55,808 nt of DNA from Streptomyces sennicomposti (lineage in GTDB: Bacteria > Actinomycetota > Actinomycetes > Streptomycetales > Streptomycetaceae): positions 1-55,808 of the forward strand of contig NZ_JAIOAB010000047.1 in assembly GCF_019890635.1 (NCBI RefSeq), in the 5' to 3' direction. Positions 33,567 to 44,052 of the stretch are shown here, in pieces (the stretch's first letter is position 1; every line of letters starts with the position of its first letter). Below the pieces are notes generated by a model that was not told the origin of the DNA, ran no database searches, and saw only the letters and a program-made list of their open reading frames with translations. Both the position numbers and the translations under genes were made by a program.

Positions 33567-33666
33567 TGATCGGCGGGAGCGGTCGGGGGCTCGACCGGCA
33601 GGAGCGGTCGGGGGCACGACCGGCGGGAGCGGTTGGGGGCACGACCGGTGGGAACGGCCGGTGAGG
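33567..33666. repeat. 25-bp tandem repeat, four units
   Basis: Units start at 33567, 33592, 33617 and 33642, each beginning like CGACCGGCGGGAGCGGT and ending CGGGGGCA. The fourth is degenerate. The array fills the convergent spacer between the DeoR gene and the luciferase-domain gene. Confidence 0.85.
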
Positions 33667-33684
33667 CGCGGCCGGCGGGATCGG

Positions 33685-34068
33685 TCAGGTGCGCCAGAAG
33701 CCCACGCCGCGGCCGTCGTTGCAGCCGGCGGGCGCCGGGCGGTCGTCGGCGGCGGGTCCGCCCAGGTGGGCCTTGAGGGCGACGCTCATCAGGGACAGGA
33801 GAAGATCGACGTCGGCGGAGGCGTCGAGGCGGATCGTCACCCACGACGAGCCCGGCACGACCCGGAGCGCGGCGAAGCGTCTCAGGTCGCCCGCCAGCCG
33901 GCGTATCGCCCGGTCGGTCAGGTTGAGGTCGACGTCGCGGTCGGAGTGGAAGTGGGCGATCTCCCCGTAGGGCGAGCTGAGCGCCTGTCCGGCGCCGCAG
34001 CTCGGCACCGCTTCCATCAGGTCGGGCCAGCTGGCCAGTTGGGTGAAGGCGCGCGCGGCGAGCGTCAT
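33685..34068 (-). CDS. Luciferase-domain (DUF5519-like) small protein
   Basis: This 127-residue protein (GEIAHFHSDRDVDLNLTDRA, VPGSSWVTIRLDASADVDLL) matches the small luciferase-type domain, where the HFH motif and following Asp are conserved. It ends GVGFWRT. It is not a light-producing enzyme by itself; the name reflects similarity to dinoflagellate luciferase repeats. The function in Streptomyces is unknown. Confidence 0.75.
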   Translation of the reverse strand: MTLAARAFTQLASWPDLMEAVPSCGAGQALSSPYGEIAHFHSDRDVDLNLTDRAIRRLAGDLRRFAALRVVPGSSWVTIRLDASADVDLLLSLMSVALKAHLGGPAADDRPAPAGCNDGRGVGFWRT

Positions 34069-34264
34069 GGCACCATCATGGCGCGCTCACCGCACGGCCA
34101 CCGGCGCGTGCGCGAGCCTTAACCGTTCCGTGTCCCGATCCGGTGGGCGCGGCTCCGCCCCGTCCGGCCGCCCGGATCTTTTCCGCGTCCCCACCGGGGC
34201 TTCCGATCTCCACAGGGGGCACACTGGCAGTAGGAGCCCGTCGGTGCACGAGGGGGTGTCGAAG

Positions 34265-34837
34265 GTGACACGTCGTGCGGGAGTGCGGTGGTGGCGGTGG
34301 CGGCGCAATCCGCTCCGGCGGACCAGTGATGTCGTCGAGGCGTGGATCCTGCTCGTCGCCTGGACGCTGGCCGTGCTGGGCGGGCTGGTGGCGGGACTGC
34401 TGACGGCGGGCGCCGTGCAGCAGAGCGCGGACCGCGTCCGGGCGCAGACCCATGCGGTGTCGGCCGTGCTGGCCGAGGAACCGGCGCGGGGAGCCGCCGC
34501 CCGGCCGGCCGGTGGTTCGCTGGTGTGGGGCACCGTGCGCTGGACGGACGCGAGCGGAGTTGCGCACACCGACCGCACCAGGGTGCCCGCCACCGCGGCG
34601 CCCGGTACGCAGGTCACGGTGTGGACGAACGAGCGCGGCAACCTCACCTCGCCGCCCGCCTCGCCCGCCGACACCGCCTTCCAGGCCGTGCTGGGCGGCC
34701 TGTGGGCCGGTTCGGCCACGATGGGCCTGGTCATCGGCGGCGCGAAGCTGGCCCGCAACCGCCTCGACCATCATCGCTTCGACCAGTGGGCCGAGGAATG
34801 GGCGCGGGTGGACACCTGGGGGCGCAAGACGGGCTGA
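34265..34837 (+). CDS. Two-helix membrane protein, Rv1733c-like (second paralogue)
   Basis: This 190-residue protein starts VTRRAGVRWWRWRRNPLRRT, with helices at about 25-48 and 140-163 around an extracytoplasmic domain (GTVRWTDASGVAHTDRTRVP, VTVWTNERGNLTSP). It shares the layout and the W/R-rich start of the protein at 15072-15677. GTG 34265 is nine bases after GAGGGGG. Function is unknown. Confidence 0.82.
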   Translation: MTRRAGVRWWRWRRNPLRRTSDVVEAWILLVAWTLAVLGGLVAGLLTAGAVQQSADRVRAQTHAVSAVLAEEPARGAAARPAGGSLVWGTVRWTDASGVAHTDRTRVPATAAPGTQVTVWTNERGNLTSPPASPADTAFQAVLGGLWAGSATMGLVIGGAKLARNRLDHHRFDQWAEEWARVDTWGRKTG

Positions 34838-35013
34838 CGCGGCTCCGTCCCGGTGCCTGCGGGGGTACACGTACGCGCGCCTGCCGCCGCGTCGCCTCGC
34901 CCGCCCTTCCCGGTCGTTGCCGCGCCGCCCGCCCGCCTGCCCCCGCGCCCGTCGGCGGGCCGCCCGCCTCCCTGACCATTGCCTTCTGGTCACCGCACCC
35001 CGCCCCTTGCCCC

Positions 35014-35048
35014 TTGCCCGCAGGTCCGCGCGCTCCTAGCCTGATTTT
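35014..35048 (+). promoter_or_regulatory. Leaderless promoter of the MFS gene
   Basis: TTGCCC (35014-35019) and TAGCCT (35037-35042) are spaced by 17 bases, with GTG 35049 six bases after the -10 box. Transcription would start at or next to the first codon. Confidence 0.6.
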
Positions 35049-36287
35049 GTGCCGCTCATAAACAAAGTCCGCTCGCACAGTGTCGTGCCGGACCACTCCC
35101 TCACCCGGCTCCGGGTCGCCCTCACCGCCTTCTTCGCGCTCGACGGCTTCGTCTTCGCGGGCTGGGTGGTGCGCATCCCGGCCATCAAGCAGCAGACCCA
35201 CGCCTCCGCCGGGGCCCTCGGGCTCGCTCTGCTCGGCGTGTCCGCCGGAGCCGTGATCACCATGACCCTCACCGGCCGCCTGTGCCGCCGTTACGGCAGC
35301 CACCCGGTCACCGTCGTCTGCGCCGTCCTGCTCTCCCTCAGCGTCGCCCTGCCCCCGCTCACCCACTCGGCCTGGACGCTGGGCGCGGTGCTGCTGGCCT
35401 TCGGCGCGGCGTACGGCGGGATCAACGTGGCCTTCAACAGCGCGGCCGTCGATCTGGTGGCCGCGCTGCGGCGGCCGGTGATGCCCACCTTCCACGCCGC
35501 GTTCAGTCTGGGCGGCATGGTGGGCGCGGGGCTCGGCGGGCTCGTGGCCGGTTCCCTGTCCCCCACCCGCCATCTGCTGGGCCTCACCCTGATCGGCCTG
35601 CTCGTCACGGCCGCCGCCGGCCCCACCCTGCTGCGCCACCCCGCCCCGACGCCGCCGGACGACGGCCCGGCGACGGGCGGAGCCCGGTCGGCGCAGTCGG
35701 ACCCGGCGCGGGCGGCGGACCCGCGCCGCCCCGACGCCCGCCGCACCCGCGGGCTCGTCGTCGTCCTCGGTCTCATCGCCCTGTGCACCTCCTACGGCGA
35801 GGGCGCGATGGCCGACTGGGGTGCCCTGCACTTCCAGCAGGACCTGGACGCGTCGGCCGGTGTGGCCGCCGCCGGTTACTCCTGTTTCGCCCTCGCGATG
35901 ACCGCCGGGCGGCTGACCGGGACGACGCTGCTGGAGCGGCTCGGCCGGTCCCGGACGATCGTGGCCGGCGGTGCCACCGCGGCGGCCGGGATGCTGCTCG
36001 GCGCGCTCGCGCCGTCCGTGTGGGCGGCGCTGCTCGGCTTCGCCGTGACCGGGCTCGGACTCGCCAACGTCTTCCCGGTCACCGTGGAACGCGCGGGCGC
36101 CCTGGCCGGTCCGAGCGGCGTCGCCGTGGCCTCCACGCTCGGCTACGGCGGCATGCTGCTCGGACCTCCGGCCATCGGGTTCATGGCCGACTGGCTCACG
36201 CTGCCGGCCGCGCTCACCAGCGTCGCCGTCCTGGCCGCCGTCGCCGCCACGATCGGCTTCGCGACCCGGCGGTCGGCCTTCGAGTGA
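35049..36287 (+). CDS. MFS transporter
   Basis: This 412-residue protein has about twelve transmembrane helices. MFS loop motifs are seen (TGRLCRRYGSHPVTVVCAVL after helix 2, GRLTGTTLLERLGRS in the second half), and a charged central loop lies at about 200-235. It looks like the YbjJ/fucose-permease type of sugar or drug transporter; the substrate is unknown. GTG 35049 lacks a ribosome site and sits directly after a -10 box, so the mRNA is probably leaderless. Confidence 0.9.
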   Translation: MPLINKVRSHSVVPDHSLTRLRVALTAFFALDGFVFAGWVVRIPAIKQQTHASAGALGLALLGVSAGAVITMTLTGRLCRRYGSHPVTVVCAVLLSLSVALPPLTHSAWTLGAVLLAFGAAYGGINVAFNSAAVDLVAALRRPVMPTFHAAFSLGGMVGAGLGGLVAGSLSPTRHLLGLTLIGLLVTAAAGPTLLRHPAPTPPDDGPATGGARSAQSDPARAADPRRPDARRTRGLVVVLGLIALCTSYGEGAMADWGALHFQQDLDASAGVAAAGYSCFALAMTAGRLTGTTLLERLGRSRTIVAGGATAAAGMLLGALAPSVWAALLGFAVTGLGLANVFPVTVERAGALAGPSGVAVASTLGYGGMLLGPPAIGFMADWLTLPAALTSVAVLAAVAATIGFATRRSAFE

Positions 36288-36298
36288 CGGGCTCAGGT

Positions 36299-36538
36299 CG
36301 GACGGTCGGCGCACGAGCCAACGCGAGTCGGACGGCCGGAGTACGGACCGGCGCGTAACGGACGGCCGACGCACGGACCGGCGCGGAACGGACGGCCAGA
36401 GTACGGGCCGACGCGGGGCGGACGATCGGCGCACGGACCGGCGCGGAACGGACGGCCGGAGTCCGGACCGGCGCGGGACGCACGACCGGCGCACGGACCG
36501 GCGCAACCCGGACATCCGCCGCACACGTCCGACCGGCG
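36299..36538. repeat. 30-bp minisatellite, eight units
   Basis: Units of exactly 30 bp start at 36299, 36329, 36359, 36389, 36419, 36449, 36479 and 36509. The consensus begins CGGACGGCCGG and ends GGACCGGCGCGGAA. Units tend to alternate between a GCGCACG and a GAGTACG centre, hinting at a 60-bp higher-order unit. The array occupies most of the 306-base spacer between the converging MFS and ClpC genes. There are no spacers, so it is not CRISPR. Confidence 0.92.
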
Positions 36539-36593
36539 CCGGTCGCGCAAGCGACCAGCGCCGGTCGGAGGGCGTGCGCGTGCGCGCCGCCGG

Positions 36594-39140
<2,547 letters not shown>

Positions 39141-39342
39141 GGTCGCCGTCCGCAGCGTGGGGAACGTGAGTCACCCTCCAGCCCACCTCGTCCGGCGCGC
39201 CCCCGCAACGCGACATACGCCGACCCGGTGCGGGAGCGACGCGAACGGCGGCTTCGGCGGGGCGCCGGGCCGGCCGCCCGGCCGTCCCGCAGGGCGGGAT
39301 CCCCCTGTCGCCCGGGCCGTTTCCTCGGGCAGACTCCGTGGG

Positions 39343-40098
39343 ATGAAGACTGCCGAGTTCCTTGACGTGCTCGACCGGGAGGGGCGGCTGCTGGCCGCGG
39401 CCGCCGAGGAGGCGGGCACCGACGCCGAGGTGCCGACCTGTCCGCAGTGGCGGGTGCGGGACCTGCTGGCGCACACGGGCGCCGTGCACGAGTGGGCCGC
39501 CGCCTTCGTCGCCGACGGGCGCACCTCGCCGTTCCCGCTCGGCGAGGCCCCCCGGCTCGACGGCGCCGAGCTGGTGGCCTGGTACCGCGACGCCCACCGC
39601 CGGCTGGTGCGGACGTTGGCCGAGGCGCCCGCCGAGGTGGAGTGCTGGACCTTCCACCCCGCGCCCCAGTCGCCGCCCACGTCCCTGGCCTTCTGGACCC
39701 GGCGGCAGGCGCACGAGACGGCCGTCCACCGCTTCGACGCCGAGTCGGCGCGCGGCGGCGCCCCCACGGCGATCGACACCGGCTTCGCCGTCGACGGCGT
39801 GGACGAGCTGCTGCGCGGCTTCCACGCCCGCCCCAGGAGCCGGGTCCGTGTCCCCGAGCCGCGCGTCCTGCGGGTGCGCGCCGCGGACGCCGGGGAGGCG
39901 GACGAGGCGGTGTGGACCGTACGGCTGTCGGACGGGCCGCCGGTCACGGTGCGGGACGCGGTCGGTGCGGCCGACGCCGAACTCTCCGGCCCGGCGGACC
40001 GGTTGTACCTGGCGCTGTGGAACCGGGGTCCGGTGCCGAGCGTGACGGGCGACGCGTCGCTGGCCGCGCTGTGGCGGGAGACCTCGGCGATCACCTGA
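39343..40098 (+). CDS. Maleylpyruvate isomerase-family (DinB-fold) protein
   Basis: This 251-residue protein has the DinB-like metal-binding bundle: VPTCPQWRVRDLLAHTGAVH with His near residue 50, and RRQAHETAVHRFDAE with His, Glu and His near 129-135. A C-terminal MDMPI domain (LRVRAADAGEADEAVWTVRL) follows. In actinobacteria such proteins use mycothiol for isomerisation or conjugation. ATG 39343 is seven bases after CAGACT and lacks a ribosome site. The substrate is unknown. Confidence 0.88.
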   Translation: MKTAEFLDVLDREGRLLAAAAEEAGTDAEVPTCPQWRVRDLLAHTGAVHEWAAAFVADGRTSPFPLGEAPRLDGAELVAWYRDAHRRLVRTLAEAPAEVECWTFHPAPQSPPTSLAFWTRRQAHETAVHRFDAESARGGAPTAIDTGFAVDGVDELLRGFHARPRSRVRVPEPRVLRVRAADAGEADEAVWTVRLSDGPPVTVRDAVGAADAELSGPADRLYLALWNRGPVPSVTGDASLAALWRETSAIT

Positions 40099-40189
40099 AC
40101 TGACGGGCGCGCACAGGGCGGGGTGCGCCGAAGCCCGACCCCGCGCGGGCCCCTTCCCAGCGGGCCGGCACGGTGCGCCCCGCCGGGTC

Positions 40190-40855
40190 TCACCCCAGCC
40201 AGCCCGGCCTGACCAGGCCCGACTCGTAGGCGAGCACGACCAGTTGGGCCCGGTCGCGGGCGCCGAGCTTCACCATGGCGCGGCTGACGTGGGTCTTGGC
40301 GGTGAGGGGGCTGACGACCAGGCGGCGGGCGATCTCCTCGTTGGACATGCCGATGCCGACCAGGGCCATGACCTCGCGTTCGCGTTCGGTGAGGCGGGCA
40401 AGGGCGTCGGCCGCCGCGGGCTCCTTGGACCGGGCGGCGAACTCGGCGATCAGCCGGCGGGTGACGCCGGGCGACAGCAGGGCGTCACCGGCGACCACCG
40501 CCCGCACCGCGCGCAGGAGTTCGTCCGGTTCGGTGTCCTTGACCAGGAAGCCGGAGGCGCCCGAGCGGATCGCCTCGAAGACGTACTCGTCCAGTTCGAA
40601 GGTGGTGAGCATGACCACCTTGACGTGTGCCAGGCCGGGGTCTCCGGTGATGCCGCGGGTGGCGGCCAGGCCGTCCAGCACCGGCATGCGGATGTCCATC
40701 AGCACGACGTCGGGGCGCAGTTCGCGCACCCGGCGCAGGGCCTCCGCCCCGTCGGCGGCCTCCCCGGCGACCTCGATGTCCGGCTGTGCGTCGAGCAGCG
40801 CCCGGAAACCGGCCCGGACCAGCGACTGGTCGTCGGCGAGCAGTACGCGGATCAC
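40190..40855 (-). CDS. NarL/LuxR-family response regulator
   Basis: This 221-residue protein has a receiver domain with Asp54 (VVLMDIRMP) as phosphorylation site, Asp8-Asp9, Thr near 83 and Lys105 (FLVKDTEPDEL). A LuxR helix-turn-helix follows (LTEREREVMALVGIGMSNEE, RLVVSPLTAKTHVSRAM). It forms a two-component system with the upstream kinase, whose stop overlaps its GTG start (GTGA at 40852-40855). The stimulus is unknown. Confidence 0.95.
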   Translation of the reverse strand: MIRVLLADDQSLVRAGFRALLDAQPDIEVAGEAADGAEALRRVRELRPDVVLMDIRMPVLDGLAATRGITGDPGLAHVKVVMLTTFELDEYVFEAIRSGASGFLVKDTEPDELLRAVRAVVAGDALLSPGVTRRLIAEFAARSKEPAAADALARLTEREREVMALVGIGMSNEEIARRLVVSPLTAKTHVSRAMVKLGARDRAQLVVLAYESGLVRPGWLG

Positions 40856-42144
40856 CGGTCGTCCTCCTCGGTCGTCAGGGGCAGTACGGCGAGCACTCGC
40901 CAGCCGCCGTCGGGGCGCGCTCCCGCCTCGATGGCGCCGCCGAGCGCGGCGGCCCGCTCGCGCATCCCGGCCAGTCCGTTGCCGCTGCCGCCCGCGTCCG
41001 CGCCGATGGCGGGTCCGTCGTCGTCGATCCGCAGCCGCAGCGCGCCGCCGCCGTGGTCGAGGCGCACGCGCGCGTGCCGTGAACCGGAGTGCCGTACGAC
41101 GTTGGTGAGGGCCTCCTGGACGATGCGGAAGGCGGCCAGGTCGATGCCGGGCGGCAGCGGGGGCGGGGCGCCGTCGACCTCGACGGCGAGCCCGGCGGCG
41201 GCCGCCTGGCCGACCAGTTCGGGCAGTCGGCCGAGGCCGGGCGCCGGGGCGCGCGGGGCGTCGCCGGGGGCGCGCAGGGTGTCGAGCACCTGGCGCACCT
41301 CGCCGAGCGCCTCCTTGCTGGCGGCCCGGATGGCGGTGAGCGCCGTACGGGCCTGTTCGGGGTCGCTGTCCAGCAGGGCGAGACCGGCGCCCGCCTGGAC
41401 GTTGATGACGGAGATGCTGTGCGCGAGGACGTCGTGCAGTTCGCGGGCGATGCGCAGCCGTTCCTCGTCGGCGCGCCGCCGGGCCGCCTGGGCGCGTTCG
41501 GCGCGTTCCCGGGCCCACTGCTCGCGGCGGGCGCGGGCCAGTTCGGACAGGGCGACGACGGCCACCACCCAGGTGGCGACGACGAGTTGCTGCCCCCAGG
41601 AGGAGGGACCGTCCCCGGGCGGCGGCAGCCACCGGTAGAGCCAGAGCGCGATGAGGGCGTTCCCGGCCCACAGCGCGCCCACGGACGTCCAGGCGGCGCG
41701 GCGGCGCCCGGCGACGACGGCGCTGAAGCAGGCCACGGCGACGGCCGCGAACACCGGCCCGTAGGGATAGCCGGCGGCGAGGTAGGCCAGGGTGGCCGCC
41801 GCCGTGCCGTACGCCGCGAGGGCCGGGTGCCGGTGCCGCCACAGCAGCGGTACGCAGGCCAGGAGCAGCAGCGCGTACGCCGCGCCGTCCAGCGGCTCGC
41901 GGTGGCCGTGCTGGCCGCGGGCCGCGAAGTGGGAGCCGGCGAGCACGAGGGCGGTGCACAGCGCGGTGGAGAGCCAGGGCCGGTGCGGACGCCCTGGCCG
42001 GAGCCCGCCCGTGTGCGGACCTCCGGTCCCCCGTCCGTCGTCCTGCCGGCCCGGGGGCTCCTCCCCCTCCGTGCCGTGCCACCAGGGCGGCGCGTGCCGC
42101 CGCCACCGCGGCGGGCCGCCCGGGGCCGCGCGCTGCTCTTCCAT
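40852..42144 (-). CDS. NarL-type sensor histidine kinase
   Basis: This protein of about 430 residues has about five to six N-terminal transmembrane helices (about 60-200). A HisKA_3 dimerisation helix follows with the phosphorylated His in RIARELHDVLAHSISVINVQ (near residue 245), then a HATPase domain (IVQEALTNVVRHSGS, LRIDDDGPAIG, GNGLAGMRERAAALGG). ATG 42144 is preferred because TAGCGT lies seven bases upstream; GTG 42153 falls within that box. It is coupled by overlap to its response regulator. There is no large extracellular sensor, so it senses membrane state or an intramembrane signal. Confidence 0.93.
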   Translation of the reverse strand: MEEQRAAPGGPPRWRRHAPPWWHGTEGEEPPGRQDDGRGTGGPHTGGLRPGRPHRPWLSTALCTALVLAGSHFAARGQHGHREPLDGAAYALLLLACVPLLWRHRHPALAAYGTAAATLAYLAAGYPYGPVFAAVAVACFSAVVAGRRRAAWTSVGALWAGNALIALWLYRWLPPPGDGPSSWGQQLVVATWVVAVVALSELARARREQWARERAERAQAARRRADEERLRIARELHDVLAHSISVINVQAGAGLALLDSDPEQARTALTAIRAASKEALGEVRQVLDTLRAPGDAPRAPAPGLGRLPELVGQAAAAGLAVEVDGAPPPLPPGIDLAAFRIVQEALTNVVRHSGSRHARVRLDHGGGALRLRIDDDGPAIGADAGGSGNGLAGMRERAAALGGAIEAGARPDGGWRVLAVLPLTTEEDDR

Positions 42145-42289
42145 GCCCGCCACGCTAGACCGGCCGCCCGGTCCGCGCGTCAGCCCGGCGAGGTGATCAC
42201 CTGTACTCCCGGGGAAGTACGGCGCCCGGGGCGGCGTGGGGCCGTGTCCCGCCGCGTACGGCCGTCCCGGCGGCGGGTGGCGGGGCCGG

Positions 42290-42997
42290 TCAGGGTTCCA
42301 GCCCCACCCCGTGCGCGAGCCGGACCACCGCGTGCCGGAAGAACGGCTCGCGGTCCTCCACCACCCGGTTGAACTGCCCGAACAGCTCGAACCCGACGAG
42401 CCCGTACAGCTGCGCCCAGGCCGCGACGAGCGCCGTCACGATCTCGGGGGGCAGGTCGGGGGCGAGGTCGGCGGTCATCCGCTCGGCCTCCCGGCTCAGT
42501 TCGGCGGGGAGGGCGTGACCGGTCAGCCGGCCCTGCTCGTGGGCGTCGCGGACGATGCCGATGAGGAGGAGGCCGACGCGGGCCGCCGCCGGCACGGTGG
42601 TCTGCGGGGCGCTGTAGCCGGGGACGGGCGAGCCGTAGATCAGGGCGTACTCGTGCGGGTGGGCGAGGGCCCAGCCGCGCACCGCCTCGCAGACGGCGGT
42701 CCAGCGCTCCAGGGGCGTGGCGTCGGCGGCCGCGTGGTGGGCCTGCTCGGCGGCGGCGCCCAGGGAGTCGTAGGCGTCGATGATGAGCGCGGTCAGCAGG
42801 TCGTCGCGGCTGGGGAAGTACCGGTACAGCGCGGAGGAGACCATGCCGAGTTCGCGCGCGACGGCGCGCAGCGAGAGCTTGGCGGCGCCCTCGGCGGCCA
42901 GCTGTCCGCGCGCGGCCTCCTTGATGGCGGCGGTGATCTCCGTCCTGGCCCGGGCGCGGGCTCCCTTGGCGGTGTTCGCGGTGTTCGCGGTGTTCAT
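42290..42997 (-). CDS. TetR-family regulator divergent from the F420-type oxidoreductase
   Basis: This 235-residue protein has a TetR helix-turn-helix (LSLRAVARELGMVSSALYRYF) and a C-terminal WHG-like domain (HPHEYALIYGSPVPGYSAP). Its N-terminus is a short repeat NTANTANTAKG. ATG 42997 is chosen; longer versions run through the operator region. Two matching palindromes at 43057-43071 and 43112-43126 lie between it and the divergent oxidoreductase, the likely target. Confidence 0.9.
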   Translation of the reverse strand: MNTANTANTAKGARARARTEITAAIKEAARGQLAAEGAAKLSLRAVARELGMVSSALYRYFPSRDDLLTALIIDAYDSLGAAAEQAHHAAADATPLERWTAVCEAVRGWALAHPHEYALIYGSPVPGYSAPQTTVPAAARVGLLLIGIVRDAHEQGRLTGHALPAELSREAERMTADLAPDLPPEIVTALVAAWAQLYGLVGFELFGQFNRVVEDREPFFRHAVVRLAHGVGLEP

Positions 42998-43056
42998 GGA
43001 GAGAGTGTTCCACGAATCCGGAGCACCGCACACGTCATGGAGCAGCGCACACAAAA

Positions 43057-43126
43057 GAGAGCACTGCTCTTGCTTTGGAGCACCGTTCCGCGCACACTGG
43101 AACCCGGAAGCGAGAGCACCGCTCTC
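43057..43126. promoter_or_regulatory. Paired TetR operators
   Basis: GAGAGCACTGCTCTT (43057-43071) and GAGAGCACCGCTCTC (43112-43126) share GAGAGCACYGCTCTY and are near-perfect palindromes with centres 55 bp apart, about five helical turns. Both precede the oxidoreductase start at 43147, and the second ends 20 bases before it. The adjacent divergent TetR is the obvious ligand. Confidence 0.75.
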
Positions 43127-43146
43127 CCGAACCCGTGGGGGTCCTC

Positions 43147-43599
43147 ATGTCGTCGTCGCCGTACTACCTCAAGGGCAGCGCGCTGAACGTCCGTCTGAAC
43201 GGCGTCATCGGGTGGCTGGCCCGGCGCGGACTGAGCCTCGCGGGCTCGGCCGAGCTGTCCGTGCGGGGCCGCAAGAGCGGCAAGCTCCAGCGCATCCCGG
43301 TCAACCCGCACACCCACGACGGGGCGCAGTACCTGGTCTCGGCGCGCGGCCACTCCCAGTGGGTGCGCAACATGCGCGCGGCAGGCGGCGGGGAGCTGCG
43401 GGTCGGGCGCAAGGTGCGGGAGTTCACCGCGGTGGAGCTTCCCGACGCGGAGAAGCTCCCGATCCTGCGGACCTATCTGGAGCGGTGGGGCTGGCAGGTC
43501 AACGAGTACTTCCAGGGGGTCACGGCCGCCTCCTCGGACGAGGAGATCAACGCGGCGGCCGGCGACCACCCGGTCTTCCGGATCACGGTCAAGGGCTGA
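43147..43599 (+). CDS. Nitroreductase/deazaflavin (F420)-dependent oxidoreductase
   Basis: This 150-residue split-barrel protein matches the DDN/DUF385 family (ELSVRGRKSGKLQRIPVNPH, YLVSARGHSQWVRNMRAAGG, ELPDAEKLPILRTYLERWGW). Members use F420H2 to reduce quinones or nitro compounds. ATG 43147 follows GGGGG. An upstream in-frame start would cover the operators and is rejected. The likely regulator is the divergent TetR protein. Confidence 0.9.
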   Translation: MSSSPYYLKGSALNVRLNGVIGWLARRGLSLAGSAELSVRGRKSGKLQRIPVNPHTHDGAQYLVSARGHSQWVRNMRAAGGGELRVGRKVREFTAVELPDAEKLPILRTYLERWGWQVNEYFQGVTAASSDEEINAAAGDHPVFRITVKG

Positions 43600-43630
43600 A
43601 CGCGGCGGCGAACCGATCGCGGGCGGAGAG

Positions 43631-43997
43631 CGACCACGACCGGGGCCGACCACGACCGGAAGCCGAGCGCGGCCAGAGACCGGCCGCAACCGGAAGCCGA
43701 GCGCGGTCGGGGGCCGGCCACGACCGGGGCCGAGCACGACCGAGGCAGACCATGGCCGGGGCGGACAACGGCCGGGAGCCGAGCGCGGCCAGAGACCGGC
43801 CGCAGCCGGAAGCCGAGCCTGGTCAGGGGCCGGCCACGGCCGGGGCCGAGCACGACCGAGGCAGACCACGGCCGGGAGCCGAGCGCGGCCGGGAGCCGAG
43901 CGCGGCCGGGAGCCGAGCGCGGTCAGGAGCCGAGCGCGGTCAGGAGCCGAGCGCGGTCAGTGGCCGAGCGCGGTCAGTGGCCGAGCGAGGCCAAGGC
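43631..43997. repeat. 16/17-bp minisatellite, about 22 units
   Basis: About 22 consecutive units of 16 or 17 bp, consensus CGAGCGCGGCCGGGAGC, fill the convergent spacer. Units 3-9 (43664-43779, 116 bp) are repeated as a block with one unit missing at 43780-43879. The last seven units (43880-43997) are nearly uniform, so that end looks recently expanded. Confidence 0.9.
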
Positions 43998-44052
43998 TCG
44001 ATCACGACCCCGAAGCCGAGCGCGGGTCACGGTCCGGCCGTGCCGGCCGCGC

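Noticed and set aside
36299..36538. Regular 30-bp repeats as a CRISPR array
   Set aside because: Units are directly adjacent with no unique spacers and have diverged from one another; no cas genes are near.
43075..43146. Longer start for the F420-type oxidoreductase
   Set aside because: It would run through the second operator palindrome and adds residues atypical for the family.
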